From NCBI GenBank assembly GCA_035531315.1, contig DATKTD010000215.1, positions 1 through 24,167 of the forward strand: a DNA stretch of 24,167 nt, read 5' to 3'. The stretch is from CAIJMU01 sp035531315 (GTDB lineage: Bacteria; Spirochaetota; Spirochaetia; Treponematales; Rectinemataceae). Shown piece after piece: positions 14,803-21,789 of this stretch (positions are counted from its first letter, which is position 1; each line of letters opens with the position of its first letter). The notes beneath the pieces were generated by a model that saw only the letters and a list, made by a program, of their open reading frames with translations, made no database searches and had not been told where the DNA came from. A program made the translations under genes and the position numbers.

Positions 14803-15852
14803 ATGAAACAGTACTACGACATCGTCGACGGAAAGATCCTCGCGCGGGGGGAACTCGCCCCCGCGGACGGGGCCAGGATCATCGCCTTCATTTCTCCAGA
14901 TAAGGACGAAAAGAGGGAACTCATCGAAGAGCTTGGCCTCGACCCCCACGATCTGGCGAGCGCCCTCGACCAGGACGAACTGGGCCGCCTCGAGGCCGAC
15001 GGCGAGCGCCTCAATGTCATCATGAAGCTGCCCCGCAACTTCACCTCCGAAAACCAGCTCCTCTTTACCGTAACCTCGGCGGGCCTCTTCCTCTCCCCGG
15101 ATCGACTCATCGTCGTGACGACCGACGACGCCGATCTCTTCGAGGACAGGGTCATGAAGGTCGTGCGCACGCCCAGGGACGCCATGCTCAAGATCTTCTA
15201 CGGGGCGATCGGCCACTTCCTCGGCCACCTCAAGGTCATCAACATGCTCCAGGAGGCCCTCGAAAAGCGGGTCAACGCCTCCATGGGCAACCGCTACCTC
15301 CTCGACATGTTCACCCTGGAAAAGAGCCTCGTGTACTTCGTCAATGCCATCGCCTCGAACGAGACCGTCCTCGAAAAGCTCAGGGCCAACGCCCAGAAGA
15401 CCTCGAAGCCCCCCGAGGAACTGGACCTCCTCGACGACATCGTGATCGAGAACCAGCAGTGCGGGAAACAGGCCGAGATCTACTCCAACATCCTCACCGG
15501 CCTGATGGACGCCCGCGGCTCCGTGGTGAACAACAACCTGTCGATTTTAATGAAGCGGCTGACCATCGTCTCCATCGTCTTCATGCCCATGAACGTGCTC
15601 GCCGGCGTCGGCGGCATGTCGGAATTCTCGGCGATGACGACCGGCATCCCCTTCTGGGTCTCCTACCCGATATTCCTTGTCTTCCTCGTCATCACCGGCT
15701 TCGTCACCCTCTGGGTGCTGAGGCGGACGGGCCTCGATACGACCGAGAACATGGTCGCGGCCGAGGGGAAAAGGAAGCCCGCGCGCTGGTACGGCATTCT
15801 CCGACGCGAAAGGCGTGGCCAGGATCGTCGCCTCGGCGCCCCGGCGGAGTAG
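14803..15852 (+). CDS. CorA-family metal transporter with GMS instead of GMN
   Basis: This 349-residue protein has the CorA layout: an N-terminal alpha/beta cytoplasmic domain (about 1-115), a long helical stalk (120-250), and two C-terminal membrane helices (about 252-270 and 285-307). The loop between them reads LAGVGGMSEFSAM, so the GMN selectivity motif of classical Mg2+ channels is GMS (271-273). A basic C-terminal tail (RKPARW..RRERRGQDRR) fits the cytoplasmic end. The family carries Mg2+, Co2+, Ni2+ or Zn2+; with a changed filter the ion cannot be predicted. GGGGAG 8 bases upstream supports ATG 14803. It lies 58 bp after the aminopeptidase gene and could be cotranscribed. Confidence 0.88.
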   Translation: MKQYYDIVDGKILARGELAPADGARIIAFISPDKDEKRELIEELGLDPHDLASALDQDELGRLEADGERLNVIMKLPRNFTSENQLLFTVTSAGLFLSPDRLIVVTTDDADLFEDRVMKVVRTPRDAMLKIFYGAIGHFLGHLKVINMLQEALEKRVNASMGNRYLLDMFTLEKSLVYFVNAIASNETVLEKLRANAQKTSKPPEELDLLDDIVIENQQCGKQAEIYSNILTGLMDARGSVVNNNLSILMKRLTIVSIVFMPMNVLAGVGGMSEFSAMTTGIPFWVSYPIFLVFLVITGFVTLWVLRRTGLDTTENMVAAEGKRKPARWYGILRRERRGQDRRLGAPAE

Positions 15853-15919
15853 CTCCCGAGGCGAGGATGCGACGCCGCGGCCGGACCGACTTCACGGGGA
15901 TTCCGACATAGCGATTCGG

Positions 15920-16747
15920 TCAGGTACCGAGTTTCGACTTGGCCCGCGATAACCCGTCGGTGGCGTCCTGCATGCCCGGCGAAAGCGACAGTGCCTTGGA
16001 ATAGGAGTCGGCGGCGCGCTGCCAATCTCCCAAACGCTCGCTGACCTGGCCAAGACGAGACCACCAGCGAGCCATCGAGGGTTCGAGTCTGACCGCCGTG
16101 GTGTAGGCGATATCGGCGTGAGACCATTTGGCCTGGCGGAAATAGAGTTCGCCGAGATAGAAGTAGGCGGTCGAGATCCGGTCGCTGAACTTGCCGGATT
16201 CCAGATACTTGCCGAAGGACTGGATGGCAAGATCGTTCTTTCCCAGGAAGAAATAGGACTCGCCCATCACCTCCGCTATCCTCGGATCGAAGACGATCTT
16301 CGAGGCCGCCGCGCCGACATCTATGACGTCCTGATGGCGACCGAGCCTGAATAGACACCAGCATTTGACCGCGTAGGCATCCAGGCGTCGAGGATCGGAC
16401 TTGAGTTCGCCATCGCAGATTGTTATTGCTTTATTGTATAACGATTTGGCATCGGCCGTCTTGCCGGCGTCATCAAGATTCCTCCCCTGAATATAGAGAA
16501 GAAGCGCATCGGCCTTGGGCTGGGCGGCCGGCGCCTGCTGCTCCTGTCCGGTGGGCTGGGCGACAGCAGCCTGGGAGACGGCGGCCTGGTTGGCAGGAGG
16601 CGGGGTAACGGCAGGCGCGGTAACGGCGGGCGGGCTAAGGCTTGCCTGCGAAGCGGCGGCCTCGGCCCCTGGATCGGTCTGGCCGATGATGGGCAGGGAG
16701 AGGAGGAGGGTGAGGCTCAGGGCAGCGAGGCGAAAGAAAGCGAACAT
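15920..16747 (-). CDS. Exported TPR-repeat protein
   Basis: This 275-residue protein has a signal peptide (MFAFFRLAALSLTLLLSLPIIG), an Ala/Pro/Gln/Val-rich linker (about 24-80) and a TPR superhelix (about 82-270). The clearest repeats include YFYLGELYFRQAKWSHADIA and ARWWSRLGQVSERLGDWQRA with the usual A/G-Y-P positions. Such proteins usually act as periplasmic protein-binding scaffolds; the partner is unknown. ATG 16747 has GGAG 6 bases upstream; the TTG four codons earlier overlaps that site. A short run of AT-rich codons near 16420-16445 (residues around LYNKAITI) contrasts with the GC-rich usage elsewhere. It is convergent with the CorA gene, with 67 bp between stops. Confidence 0.85.
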   Translation of the reverse strand: MFAFFRLAALSLTLLLSLPIIGQTDPGAEAAASQASLSPPAVTAPAVTPPPANQAAVSQAAVAQPTGQEQQAPAAQPKADALLLYIQGRNLDDAGKTADAKSLYNKAITICDGELKSDPRRLDAYAVKCWCLFRLGRHQDVIDVGAAASKIVFDPRIAEVMGESYFFLGKNDLAIQSFGKYLESGKFSDRISTAYFYLGELYFRQAKWSHADIAYTTAVRLEPSMARWWSRLGQVSERLGDWQRAADSYSKALSLSPGMQDATDGLSRAKSKLGT

Positions 16748-17037
16748 GGCGGTCTCCAAGAAAATGGTCGTCGTCCTACATGGCAGCGGAACGACGGCAC
16801 ATTATCTATCGGAGAAGATGGAAGGGGCAAGTACAAGGGAAAAATGGCTCCAAAACAGCCTTGAATAGATCTTTTTTTATCTACTAGATGAATATCTACA
16901 GGTCTTTGCGGCTACTCCATGTTGCGAAGGAGGGCAAAGAGGGCTAACTTTCTTTTGTGGTTGGGAATGAAGGCCGTTGTTCCCGCCGCTCAAGGTAATA
17001 AAAGTATCTGCAATAAATGTAAAAAAGTGGGGGAGGT
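16748..17037. other. Gene-free AT-richer stretch upstream of the TPR gene
   Basis: I see no credible gene in these 290 bases. The only ORF here (minus, to 17095) would start upstream of the HxlR terminator and has no ribosome-binding site. From about 16860 to 17040 the sequence is much richer in A and T than the rest of the window. Several TAGAT/ATCTA words cluster at 16864-16900, one pair flanking a T7 run. It holds the probable TPR promoter and possibly unrecognised control elements. Confidence 0.6.
16801..16830 (-). promoter_or_regulatory. Candidate promoter of the TPR gene
   Basis: On the minus strand TTGCCC is followed after 16 bases by TAGATA, or after 18 bases by GATAAT. The transcript start would lie about 45 bases before the ATG. 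Confidence 0.4.
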
Positions 17038-17084
17038 AAAAAAGAACGAGGGCGTCTCGACGGAGGCGCCCTCGTTCCATTTTT
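17038..17084. terminator. Intrinsic terminator after the HxlR gene
   Basis: An 11-bp perfect stem, GAACGAGGGCG with CGCCCTCGTTC, has a 12-base loop and is followed by six Ts on the minus strand. Five Ts lie on the plus-strand side as well, so it could work in both directions, but only the minus strand has a gene ending here. It begins right at the HxlR stop codon. Confidence 0.92.
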
Positions 17085-17544
17085 AAGCCTTCCAACGATG
17101 AGCCCAGGTCGTGATCGAGTCGAGCACGGGCGAAAGGGCTCGGCCCTTTTCACTGAGCCGGTAAAAGACCTGGGGCGGCCTGTCCCCCGAAACCTCCCTC
17201 GTCAAAATCGCCTCGGTTTCGAGTTCCTTGAGACGCTCGGTGAGGAGTCGGTCGCTGATCCCCGGGATGGCTCCGCGAATTTCGCAATATCGCGAGGCCC
17301 CACCCAACATCACCTGGACGATCGCCCCCGTCCATCGCCTACCGATGCGTTCCACCGCTTCATGGAATACCTCGCACAGATGGGGGCTAAGGACGGCTCC
17401 AGGGTTGCTCCCCGCTTCATCCCCGCCCTCCAGTGCCGGCTCGGTTTCGATAGCTTTTCCGAAGGCGGCATCCAAACTCGGTGAGGAATCGACTGGGTCT
17501 GTCAACTTACTATTCGTAACTTTCTTGACTTCGGTAAGTGTCAT
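17083..17544 (-). CDS. HxlR-family (DUF24) transcriptional regulator
   Basis: This 153-residue protein carries the HxlR winged-helix core (about 55-150): the conserved Cys57 in HLCEVFHEAVERIGRRWTG, the recognition region GAIPGISDRLLTERLKELE, and the wing REVSGDRPPQVFYRLSEKGR. In YodB, CatR and HypR of this family the equivalent N-terminal Cys senses quinones, aldehydes or disulfide stress. A second Cys (SRYCEIRG) could be its partner. Unusually, about 45 Asp/Ser/Glu-rich residues precede the Cys, where most relatives have about 10. ATG 17544 has AGGAAG 7 bases upstream. It is divergent from doxX, with a palindrome in its promoter, so it probably represses both genes. Confidence 0.9.
   Translation of the reverse strand: MTLTEVKKVTNSKLTDPVDSSPSLDAAFGKAIETEPALEGGDEAGSNPGAVLSPHLCEVFHEAVERIGRRWTGAIVQVMLGGASRYCEIRGAIPGISDRLLTERLKELETEAILTREVSGDRPPQVFYRLSEKGRALSPVLDSITTWAHRWKA
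17504..17539. promoter_or_regulatory. Secondary TTAC/GTAA-type inverted repeats at the HxlR gene start
   Basis: TTAC-TATTC-GTAA (17507-17519) and ACTT-CGGT-AAGT (17528-17539) lie within the first codons of the regulator gene. They share the CTTAC/GTAAG half-site of the main palindrome and may be weaker operator sites. Confidence 0.4.
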
Positions 17545-17562
17545 GGCTAGCTTCCTCACATC

Positions 17563-17591
17563 AGCTTACTGAAAGTAAGCAAATTATTCAA
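17563..17591 (-). promoter_or_regulatory. HxlR promoter with overlapping operator palindrome
   Basis: On the minus strand TTGAAT (17591-17586), 17 bases, then TAAGCT (17568-17563) form a well-spaced promoter. The palindrome GCTTACT-GAA-AGTAAGC (17564-17580) covers the spacer and most of the -10, so a bound regulator would block polymerase. Confidence 0.7.
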
Positions 17592-17644
17592 ATCCGAGGT
17601 TCCTTCGCGACAGGAGGGGAGCCTCGCGATACGGGAGGTCTTCC

Positions 17645-18052
17645 ATGGAACTTGCGGCAATCGGATCCCTGGTCATTCGCCTCGTCCTCGGCCTCACCCT
17701 GGCGGCCCATGGATCGCAAAAGCTTTTCGGCTGGTTCGGCGGCTACGGAATAAAAGGGACGGGTGGATGGATGGAATCCATCGGCATCAAGCCGGGCGCC
17801 CTCTTCGCGACCCTCGCCGGGCTCGGCGAATTCTTCGGCGGCCTCGGCTTCGCGGCCGGCTTCCTGACGCCGCTTTCGGCCGCCGCCATCGTCGTCGTGA
17901 TGCTCGTCGCCATGGCAACCCTGCACATCAAGAAGGGTCTCTGGAACACCGAGGGGGGCTATGAATACAACCTTCTCATCATCGCCGCATCGGTGGCGAT
18001 CGCCTTGAGCGGTCCGGGATCCTTCTCGCTCGACGCCATCCTATTCAAATAG
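17645..18052 (+). CDS. DoxX-family membrane protein
   Basis: This 135-residue, four-helix membrane protein carries the DoxX pattern: IRLVLGLTLAAHGSQKLFGWFGG, then the GLGEFFGGLGFAAGFLTPLSA segment, a central hydrophobic helix and a final helix around LLIIAASVAIALSGPG. DoxX/CatD proteins associate with oxidoreductases and thiol or quinone stress defence; the biochemical role is unsettled. GGGAGG 8 bases before ATG 17645 is a strong site. It is divergent from an HxlR regulator; in Bacillus subtilis catD is likewise controlled by HxlR-type YodB and CatR, which supports a role in electrophile or quinone stress. No partner enzyme gene follows. Confidence 0.93.
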   Translation: MELAAIGSLVIRLVLGLTLAAHGSQKLFGWFGGYGIKGTGGWMESIGIKPGALFATLAGLGEFFGGLGFAAGFLTPLSAAAIVVVMLVAMATLHIKKGLWNTEGGYEYNLLIIAASVAIALSGPGSFSLDAILFK

Positions 18053-18163
18053 AGCTGGGCGGAGCATTCACGCTTGGCCGATGCCGCCCGACGGCTTCTT
18101 TTCGTCGAGGCGGTAGGGTCGGGCCACCGCCGCGCCAAAGGGAGGCGCGACGGGGAGGCCCGA

Positions 18164-18550
18164 CTAGTTCTTTTTGGTGACGACGACGCCTTCGGCGTAA
18201 TTGTCGACCCAGATGCCGAAACCGAAGGTAAAGGGAGCGAGGACGGACCAGACCGAGGGCTTCGAGTAGAAGCTGATATTCGTGATCCCGTCGACCCCGG
18301 AGCCGCCGGAGGCCTTGTCGATGAGCTGTTTGTACAGGGACTCGCGGACCTTGCTCGCGTCGTAGAGGACGAAGAGGGGGGTCCAGGTCATCTCGTGTAC
18401 TTGGATGATGCCATCGGTCCTGACGCCGGCGACATAATCGCCGGTGGACAGGTACATGCCGCTCGGCGCTCGTACCGAGAGCATCGTGGAACAGCCCGAT
18501 AGCATTATAACAAGTGCTACCACGGGCAAGCCAAAGCGCGCGTATCTCAT
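18164..18550 (-). CDS. Small lipoprotein of unknown function
   Basis: This 128-residue lipoprotein has the signal peptide MRYARFGLPVVALVIMLSGC, with lipobox LSGC and Cys20. The mature part is beta-rich, with a Gly/aromatic segment near the end (LAPFTFGFGIWVDNYAEGVV) and a basic C-terminus. I do not recognise the family. AGGAGGA 4 bases before ATG 18550 is a strong ribosome-binding site. It converges with doxX across 111 bp that contains short inverted repeats (GGCGGT/ACCGCC at 18109-18131 and GCGCC/GGCGC at 18132-18148) but no clear terminator. Confidence 0.82.
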   Translation of the reverse strand: MRYARFGLPVVALVIMLSGCSTMLSVRAPSGMYLSTGDYVAGVRTDGIIQVHEMTWTPLFVLYDASKVRESLYKQLIDKASGGSGVDGITNISFYSKPSVWSVLAPFTFGFGIWVDNYAEGVVVTKKN

Positions 18551-18663
18551 GATTCCTCCTAGGCAAAAGTTAAGACATCTTCACCGATCCGCCCGAAGCG
18601 GGCAAGGGAGGGCCGCATAAACGCGGCGGGCCAGGGCGACGCGGCGGTCCGCGCGCGGAGCGC

Positions 18664-20352
18664 TCAAGGGGAGGTCGCCGACTTGGGAGGTACCCCGGCC
18701 ATCGCGTACTCGGCCAGCGCGGCTATCGAGAGCGAGGGATTGACGCCGGGATTGGCGGGCACGATGGAGCCGTCGATGATCCGGAGCCCCGGATAATTGT
18801 GAAGGGTGAAGGTCTCGTCCACCGCGCCTTCGGCCGAGGTCGACCCTATCGGCGCCCCGCCGAGGATATGGGCCGTGGTCGGCATGTTGAAGGCGTTCTC
18901 GGCCACCGAGCCGAGGTTGACGCCGTCGATGCGCTTGGAGAATTCGCGGGTCACGAGGTGTCCCGTGTCGACGCGGGCCGCGAGACCCGCCATGCCGGCC
19001 GAAGCCGCCATGCCGGCCCTTCCTGCCGCGGCCGGGGCGACATCGACGGAGGCGGAGCCCTCGGCCCCGTACTGCTCCGCCACGAGGCCTCGCCTGCCCC
19101 TCGTCATCCAGCTCCTGCCGGTCTTGAGCCTGAGGCCGTTGTCGATGTTCTGCATTATGAGAAGAATCGTCGCCCGCTTGGCCCAACCCGGCACGACCAT
19201 GGCCCTGAGGAAATCCGCCGGATTGGTGAAAATCCAGGCGAAGGTGCGGAAGAGGCGGGCCGGCACGCTCGTCGCGTCGGAAATGAGGGGGGCGCCGATG
19301 AAGCGCATCAGGTCCGATCCCGCTGGATAGCGCACCGGCTCCACACGCGTCACCTCGTCGGCGTTGAAGATGGAGGAGATGGCCACCCCCTCCGACCAGT
19401 CCGTCCCACCCTTGCGCGCTATCGAGCCGAGAAGGGACTCGCTGTTGGTCCTCACCTTTTCGCCGAGCATGGGGGAGAGGGCCGGCAAGGACTTCTTCAC
19501 GTCGCGCAGCTTGAGAAGGAGGCCCATCGTCCCGAGGACCCCGGCCGAGAAGATCACGTTGCGCGCGCGCACCCGCCGCGTGCCGAAGGAGGGTCGCATG
19601 GAGGCCCGGAAGCGCAGCTCGTACCTCGCGCCATCGCCGGAGGGGCCGCCGGTCCCTTCGAGGGGGCGCACATCGACCACCTTGCTGCCGTGCCTTATCT
19701 TCGCGCCGAGACGCTCGGCGAAATAGAGGTAGTTCTTGGGCAGGGTATTCTTCGCGTTGTGGCGACAGCCCACCATGCAGCCGCCGCAGTGGGTACAACC
19801 CTCGCGCTCGGGACCCTCGCCGCCGAAATAGGGATCGGGAACGCGGACGCCGGGATCGCCGAACCAGGAGCCCACCTCCGTGGCGCGGAAGCTCTCCCCG
19901 CGCCCCAGGGACTCGGCGATGTCGCGAAGGGTCTCGTCGGCCTTCCAGAGCTTCGGGTTGCGGGCCACGCCGAGCATACGCTTCGCCGTCGCGTAGTGCT
20001 CCGCGAGGACCTTGCCCCAGGGCAGGGGGGCGTTCCAGGCGGGGGTGGCGAAGGTCGCCTCGTTGGGCACCTCGAGGACATTGGCGTAGCCGAGGCTGCC
20101 ACCACCCACCCCCGTACCATGGAGGACCATCATGCCCTTGAGGAGGCTTATTTCCAGCACCCCGTGGCAACCGAGCTTGGGCGCCCAGAGGTATTTCCAG
20201 AAAGCCAGGTTCGATTTGGCGAAGTCGCCGTCGTCGAGGCGCTTGCCCTTCTCGAGGACGAGGACCGAATAACCCTTTTCCGCGAGCCGCATCGCCGACA
20301 CGCTTCCGCCGAAGCCCGAGCCGACGATCACGTAGTCCCAAGTCTCTTGCAT
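18664..20352 (-). CDS. GMC-family FAD oxidoreductase (cholesterol oxidase-like)
   Basis: This 562-residue flavoprotein has the FAD-binding Rossmann motif VGSGFGGSVSAMRLAEKG, LVLEKG at the end of the second strand, and the GMC block HGTGVGGGSLGYANV. The C-terminal signature runs from HILGGAPIG to IIDGSIVPANPGVNPSLSI. Between residues 186 and 196 lies CTHCGGCMVGC, then AKNTL, a four-Cys insert found in the ChoD-like branch of the family. The enzyme probably oxidises an alcohol or sterol-like substrate; which one is not evident. ATG 20352 or the GTG two codons earlier could start it; GGTGGGC nearby is a weak site. It lies 123 bp after the Gfo/Idh/MocA gene and has its own promoter candidate. Confidence 0.92.
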   Translation of the reverse strand: MQETWDYVIVGSGFGGSVSAMRLAEKGYSVLVLEKGKRLDDGDFAKSNLAFWKYLWAPKLGCHGVLEISLLKGMMVLHGTGVGGGSLGYANVLEVPNEATFATPAWNAPLPWGKVLAEHYATAKRMLGVARNPKLWKADETLRDIAESLGRGESFRATEVGSWFGDPGVRVPDPYFGGEGPEREGCTHCGGCMVGCRHNAKNTLPKNYLYFAERLGAKIRHGSKVVDVRPLEGTGGPSGDGARYELRFRASMRPSFGTRRVRARNVIFSAGVLGTMGLLLKLRDVKKSLPALSPMLGEKVRTNSESLLGSIARKGGTDWSEGVAISSIFNADEVTRVEPVRYPAGSDLMRFIGAPLISDATSVPARLFRTFAWIFTNPADFLRAMVVPGWAKRATILLIMQNIDNGLRLKTGRSWMTRGRRGLVAEQYGAEGSASVDVAPAAAGRAGMAASAGMAGLAARVDTGHLVTREFSKRIDGVNLGSVAENAFNMPTTAHILGGAPIGSTSAEGAVDETFTLHNYPGLRIIDGSIVPANPGVNPSLSIAALAEYAMAGVPPKSATSP

Positions 20353-20395
20353 GCCCACCGCCCCGCCGCCTCAGCGGCTTTTCAAACTTCGTGCC

Positions 20396-20424
20396 ACTAT
20401 GCGACAGGTCGGCCTGGGGCGCAA
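20396..20424 (-). promoter_or_regulatory. Candidate promoter of the GMC oxidoreductase gene
   Basis: On the minus strand TTGCGC, 17 bases, then CATAGT. It lies about 45 bases upstream of the start codon, so the gene can be transcribed apart from the Gfo/Idh/MocA gene. Confidence 0.5.
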
Positions 20425-20475
20425 GAGAAAGTGAGGCGGCACAGCGCCCTCCGGACCGCGTTCCGGGACGCCCTC

Positions 20476-21657
20476 TCAGCTCCCGACCCGAATCCAGGCG
20501 CCGCCCTTCGCGCTCGATTCGAGGGCAGCCGTCACGAAGCGAAGCCCCGCCAGGCCGTCGGCCGAATTGGGGAAATGGCAGGCCAGCGGGTCGGGCTCCA
20601 GGCCCGCTATGGCCGCTGCGATGGCCTCGGCCGCGTCCGAGTAAAGGTTGGCGAAGGCCTCGGGAAAGCCCTCGGGATGTCCCTTGACGATCCGGGAGGA
20701 GCGCCGAGCCAGGGGATGGATGCCGGGACCATTGGGCGTGAAGGTCTGGGCCGGCGCGTCGAGCCCCTTCCACGAGAGGCTCTGGGGCGCTTCCTGCTGC
20801 CACTCGAGGCTACCCTTCGTGCCGCTGACCCTTATACGGAGTGAGTTCTCCACCCCGGCGGCGGCCTGCGTCACCCAAAAGGAACCGCGGGCTCCTCCGC
20901 CTATGCGCAGGAGGGCCCCCGCGTAATCGTGAACGCGGCGGCCGGGCACGACGGCCCCTAGCTCCGAGGCCACCTCCTCGACCTCGAGGCCCGTCACGAA
21001 GCGGAGGAGGTTGTGGGCGTGGCTGCCGATGTCGCCGAGCACGAGGGAGGGACCACCCTTGGCGGGATCGAAACGCCAGGGCTGGCCTGGGCCGGGTGGA
21101 GGATCTGTTTCGCGGGCCTTGCCTCCCTGCACGTACTCTACCTGGACGAGGCGTATCGTCCCGACTTCGCCGGCCCCTACCATCGCCCGCGCCTGGCGCA
21201 CCATCGGATATCCCGTGTAATTGTGGGTAAGGCAGAAGACGAGGCCGGACTCGCCGACGAGGCGGTCGAGTTCCTCCGCCTCCCTGAGCGTGTTGGTCAT
21301 GGGCTTGTCGCAGATGACGTGAAGACCCGCGCGGAGGGCCGCCTCGGAGTAGGTGTAGTGACTGTCGTTGGGCGTCATGATAGCGACGACGTCGATCTTG
21401 TCGGGCCGGGAGGATTCGGAGGAAAGCATTGCATCCACCGAGGCATAGGCCCTGTCCTCGGGCAGCCCGATCGCCCTTCCCTGTTCGATGCTCTTTGCCG
21501 GGTCCGAGGACAGGACGCCCGCCACCAGCTCGTAGCGATCGTCCATCCTCGCCGCCATCCGGTGCATGCCTCCGATGAAGGAGCCCGGCCCCCCCCCGAC
21601 GACCCCGAGCCTCAGTCTCCTCCCGATCATTCCGATGATCGGATTGGCCTCACCCAT
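20476..21657 (-). CDS. Gfo/Idh/MocA-family oxidoreductase
   Basis: This 393-residue NAD(P)-dependent dehydrogenase has the nucleotide-binding motif LRLGVVGGGPGSF (residues 15-27), MTPNDSHY, and the CDKPMTNT motif with Lys118, equivalent to the family's EKP. The C-terminal domain carries GDIGSHAHNLLRF, with candidate substrate residues Asp210, His214 and His216. Members oxidise sugars, inositols or related alcohols; the substrate is not defined by sequence. ATG 21657 has GGAGG 6 bases upstream; the long ORF continuing to 22572 runs antisense over the HD gene and is discarded. It precedes the GMC oxidoreductase gene, another alcohol-oxidising enzyme, which hints at a shared catabolic role. Confidence 0.94.
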   Translation of the reverse strand: MGEANPIIGMIGRRLRLGVVGGGPGSFIGGMHRMAARMDDRYELVAGVLSSDPAKSIEQGRAIGLPEDRAYASVDAMLSSESSRPDKIDVVAIMTPNDSHYTYSEAALRAGLHVICDKPMTNTLREAEELDRLVGESGLVFCLTHNYTGYPMVRQARAMVGAGEVGTIRLVQVEYVQGGKARETDPPPGPGQPWRFDPAKGGPSLVLGDIGSHAHNLLRFVTGLEVEEVASELGAVVPGRRVHDYAGALLRIGGGARGSFWVTQAAAGVENSLRIRVSGTKGSLEWQQEAPQSLSWKGLDAPAQTFTPNGPGIHPLARRSSRIVKGHPEGFPEAFANLYSDAAEAIAAAIAGLEPDPLACHFPNSADGLAGLRFVTAALESSAKGGAWIRVGS

Positions 21658-21789
21658 GTCTGTCCTCCCGCGCTCCGCGTTCGCGCTCAGCGTTCGCGCC
21701 TCCACGTGATACCATGGCGGGGCGAGAAGGGGGAGACCCATCCACGGCGCGCCTCCTCCCGTGTTATTGTCGATGTACGAGGTGAAGCG
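21658..21789. promoter_or_regulatory. Divergent control region between the dehydrogenase and HD genes
   Basis: The 132-bp gap drives both genes outward. It holds two copies of GCGTTCGCGC at a 13-bp period (21677-21686 and 21690-21699), directly upstream of the dehydrogenase ribosome-binding site. I cannot place either promoter with confidence. Confidence 0.5.

Noticed and set aside
16877..17095. 72-codon minus-strand ORF in the AT-rich gap
   Set aside because: It begins inside the HxlR 3' end and crosses the terminator hairpin, with no ribosome-binding site.
18083..18103. Possible doxX terminator (GCCG/CGGC then TTCTTTT)
   Set aside because: The stem is only 4 bp and the T-run is interrupted, so it cannot be called with confidence.
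18799..20844. 681-codon plus-strand open frame
   Set aside because: It runs antisense through the GMC gene and into the dehydrogenase gene, has His/Arg/Gly-rich shadow composition and no ribosome-binding site.
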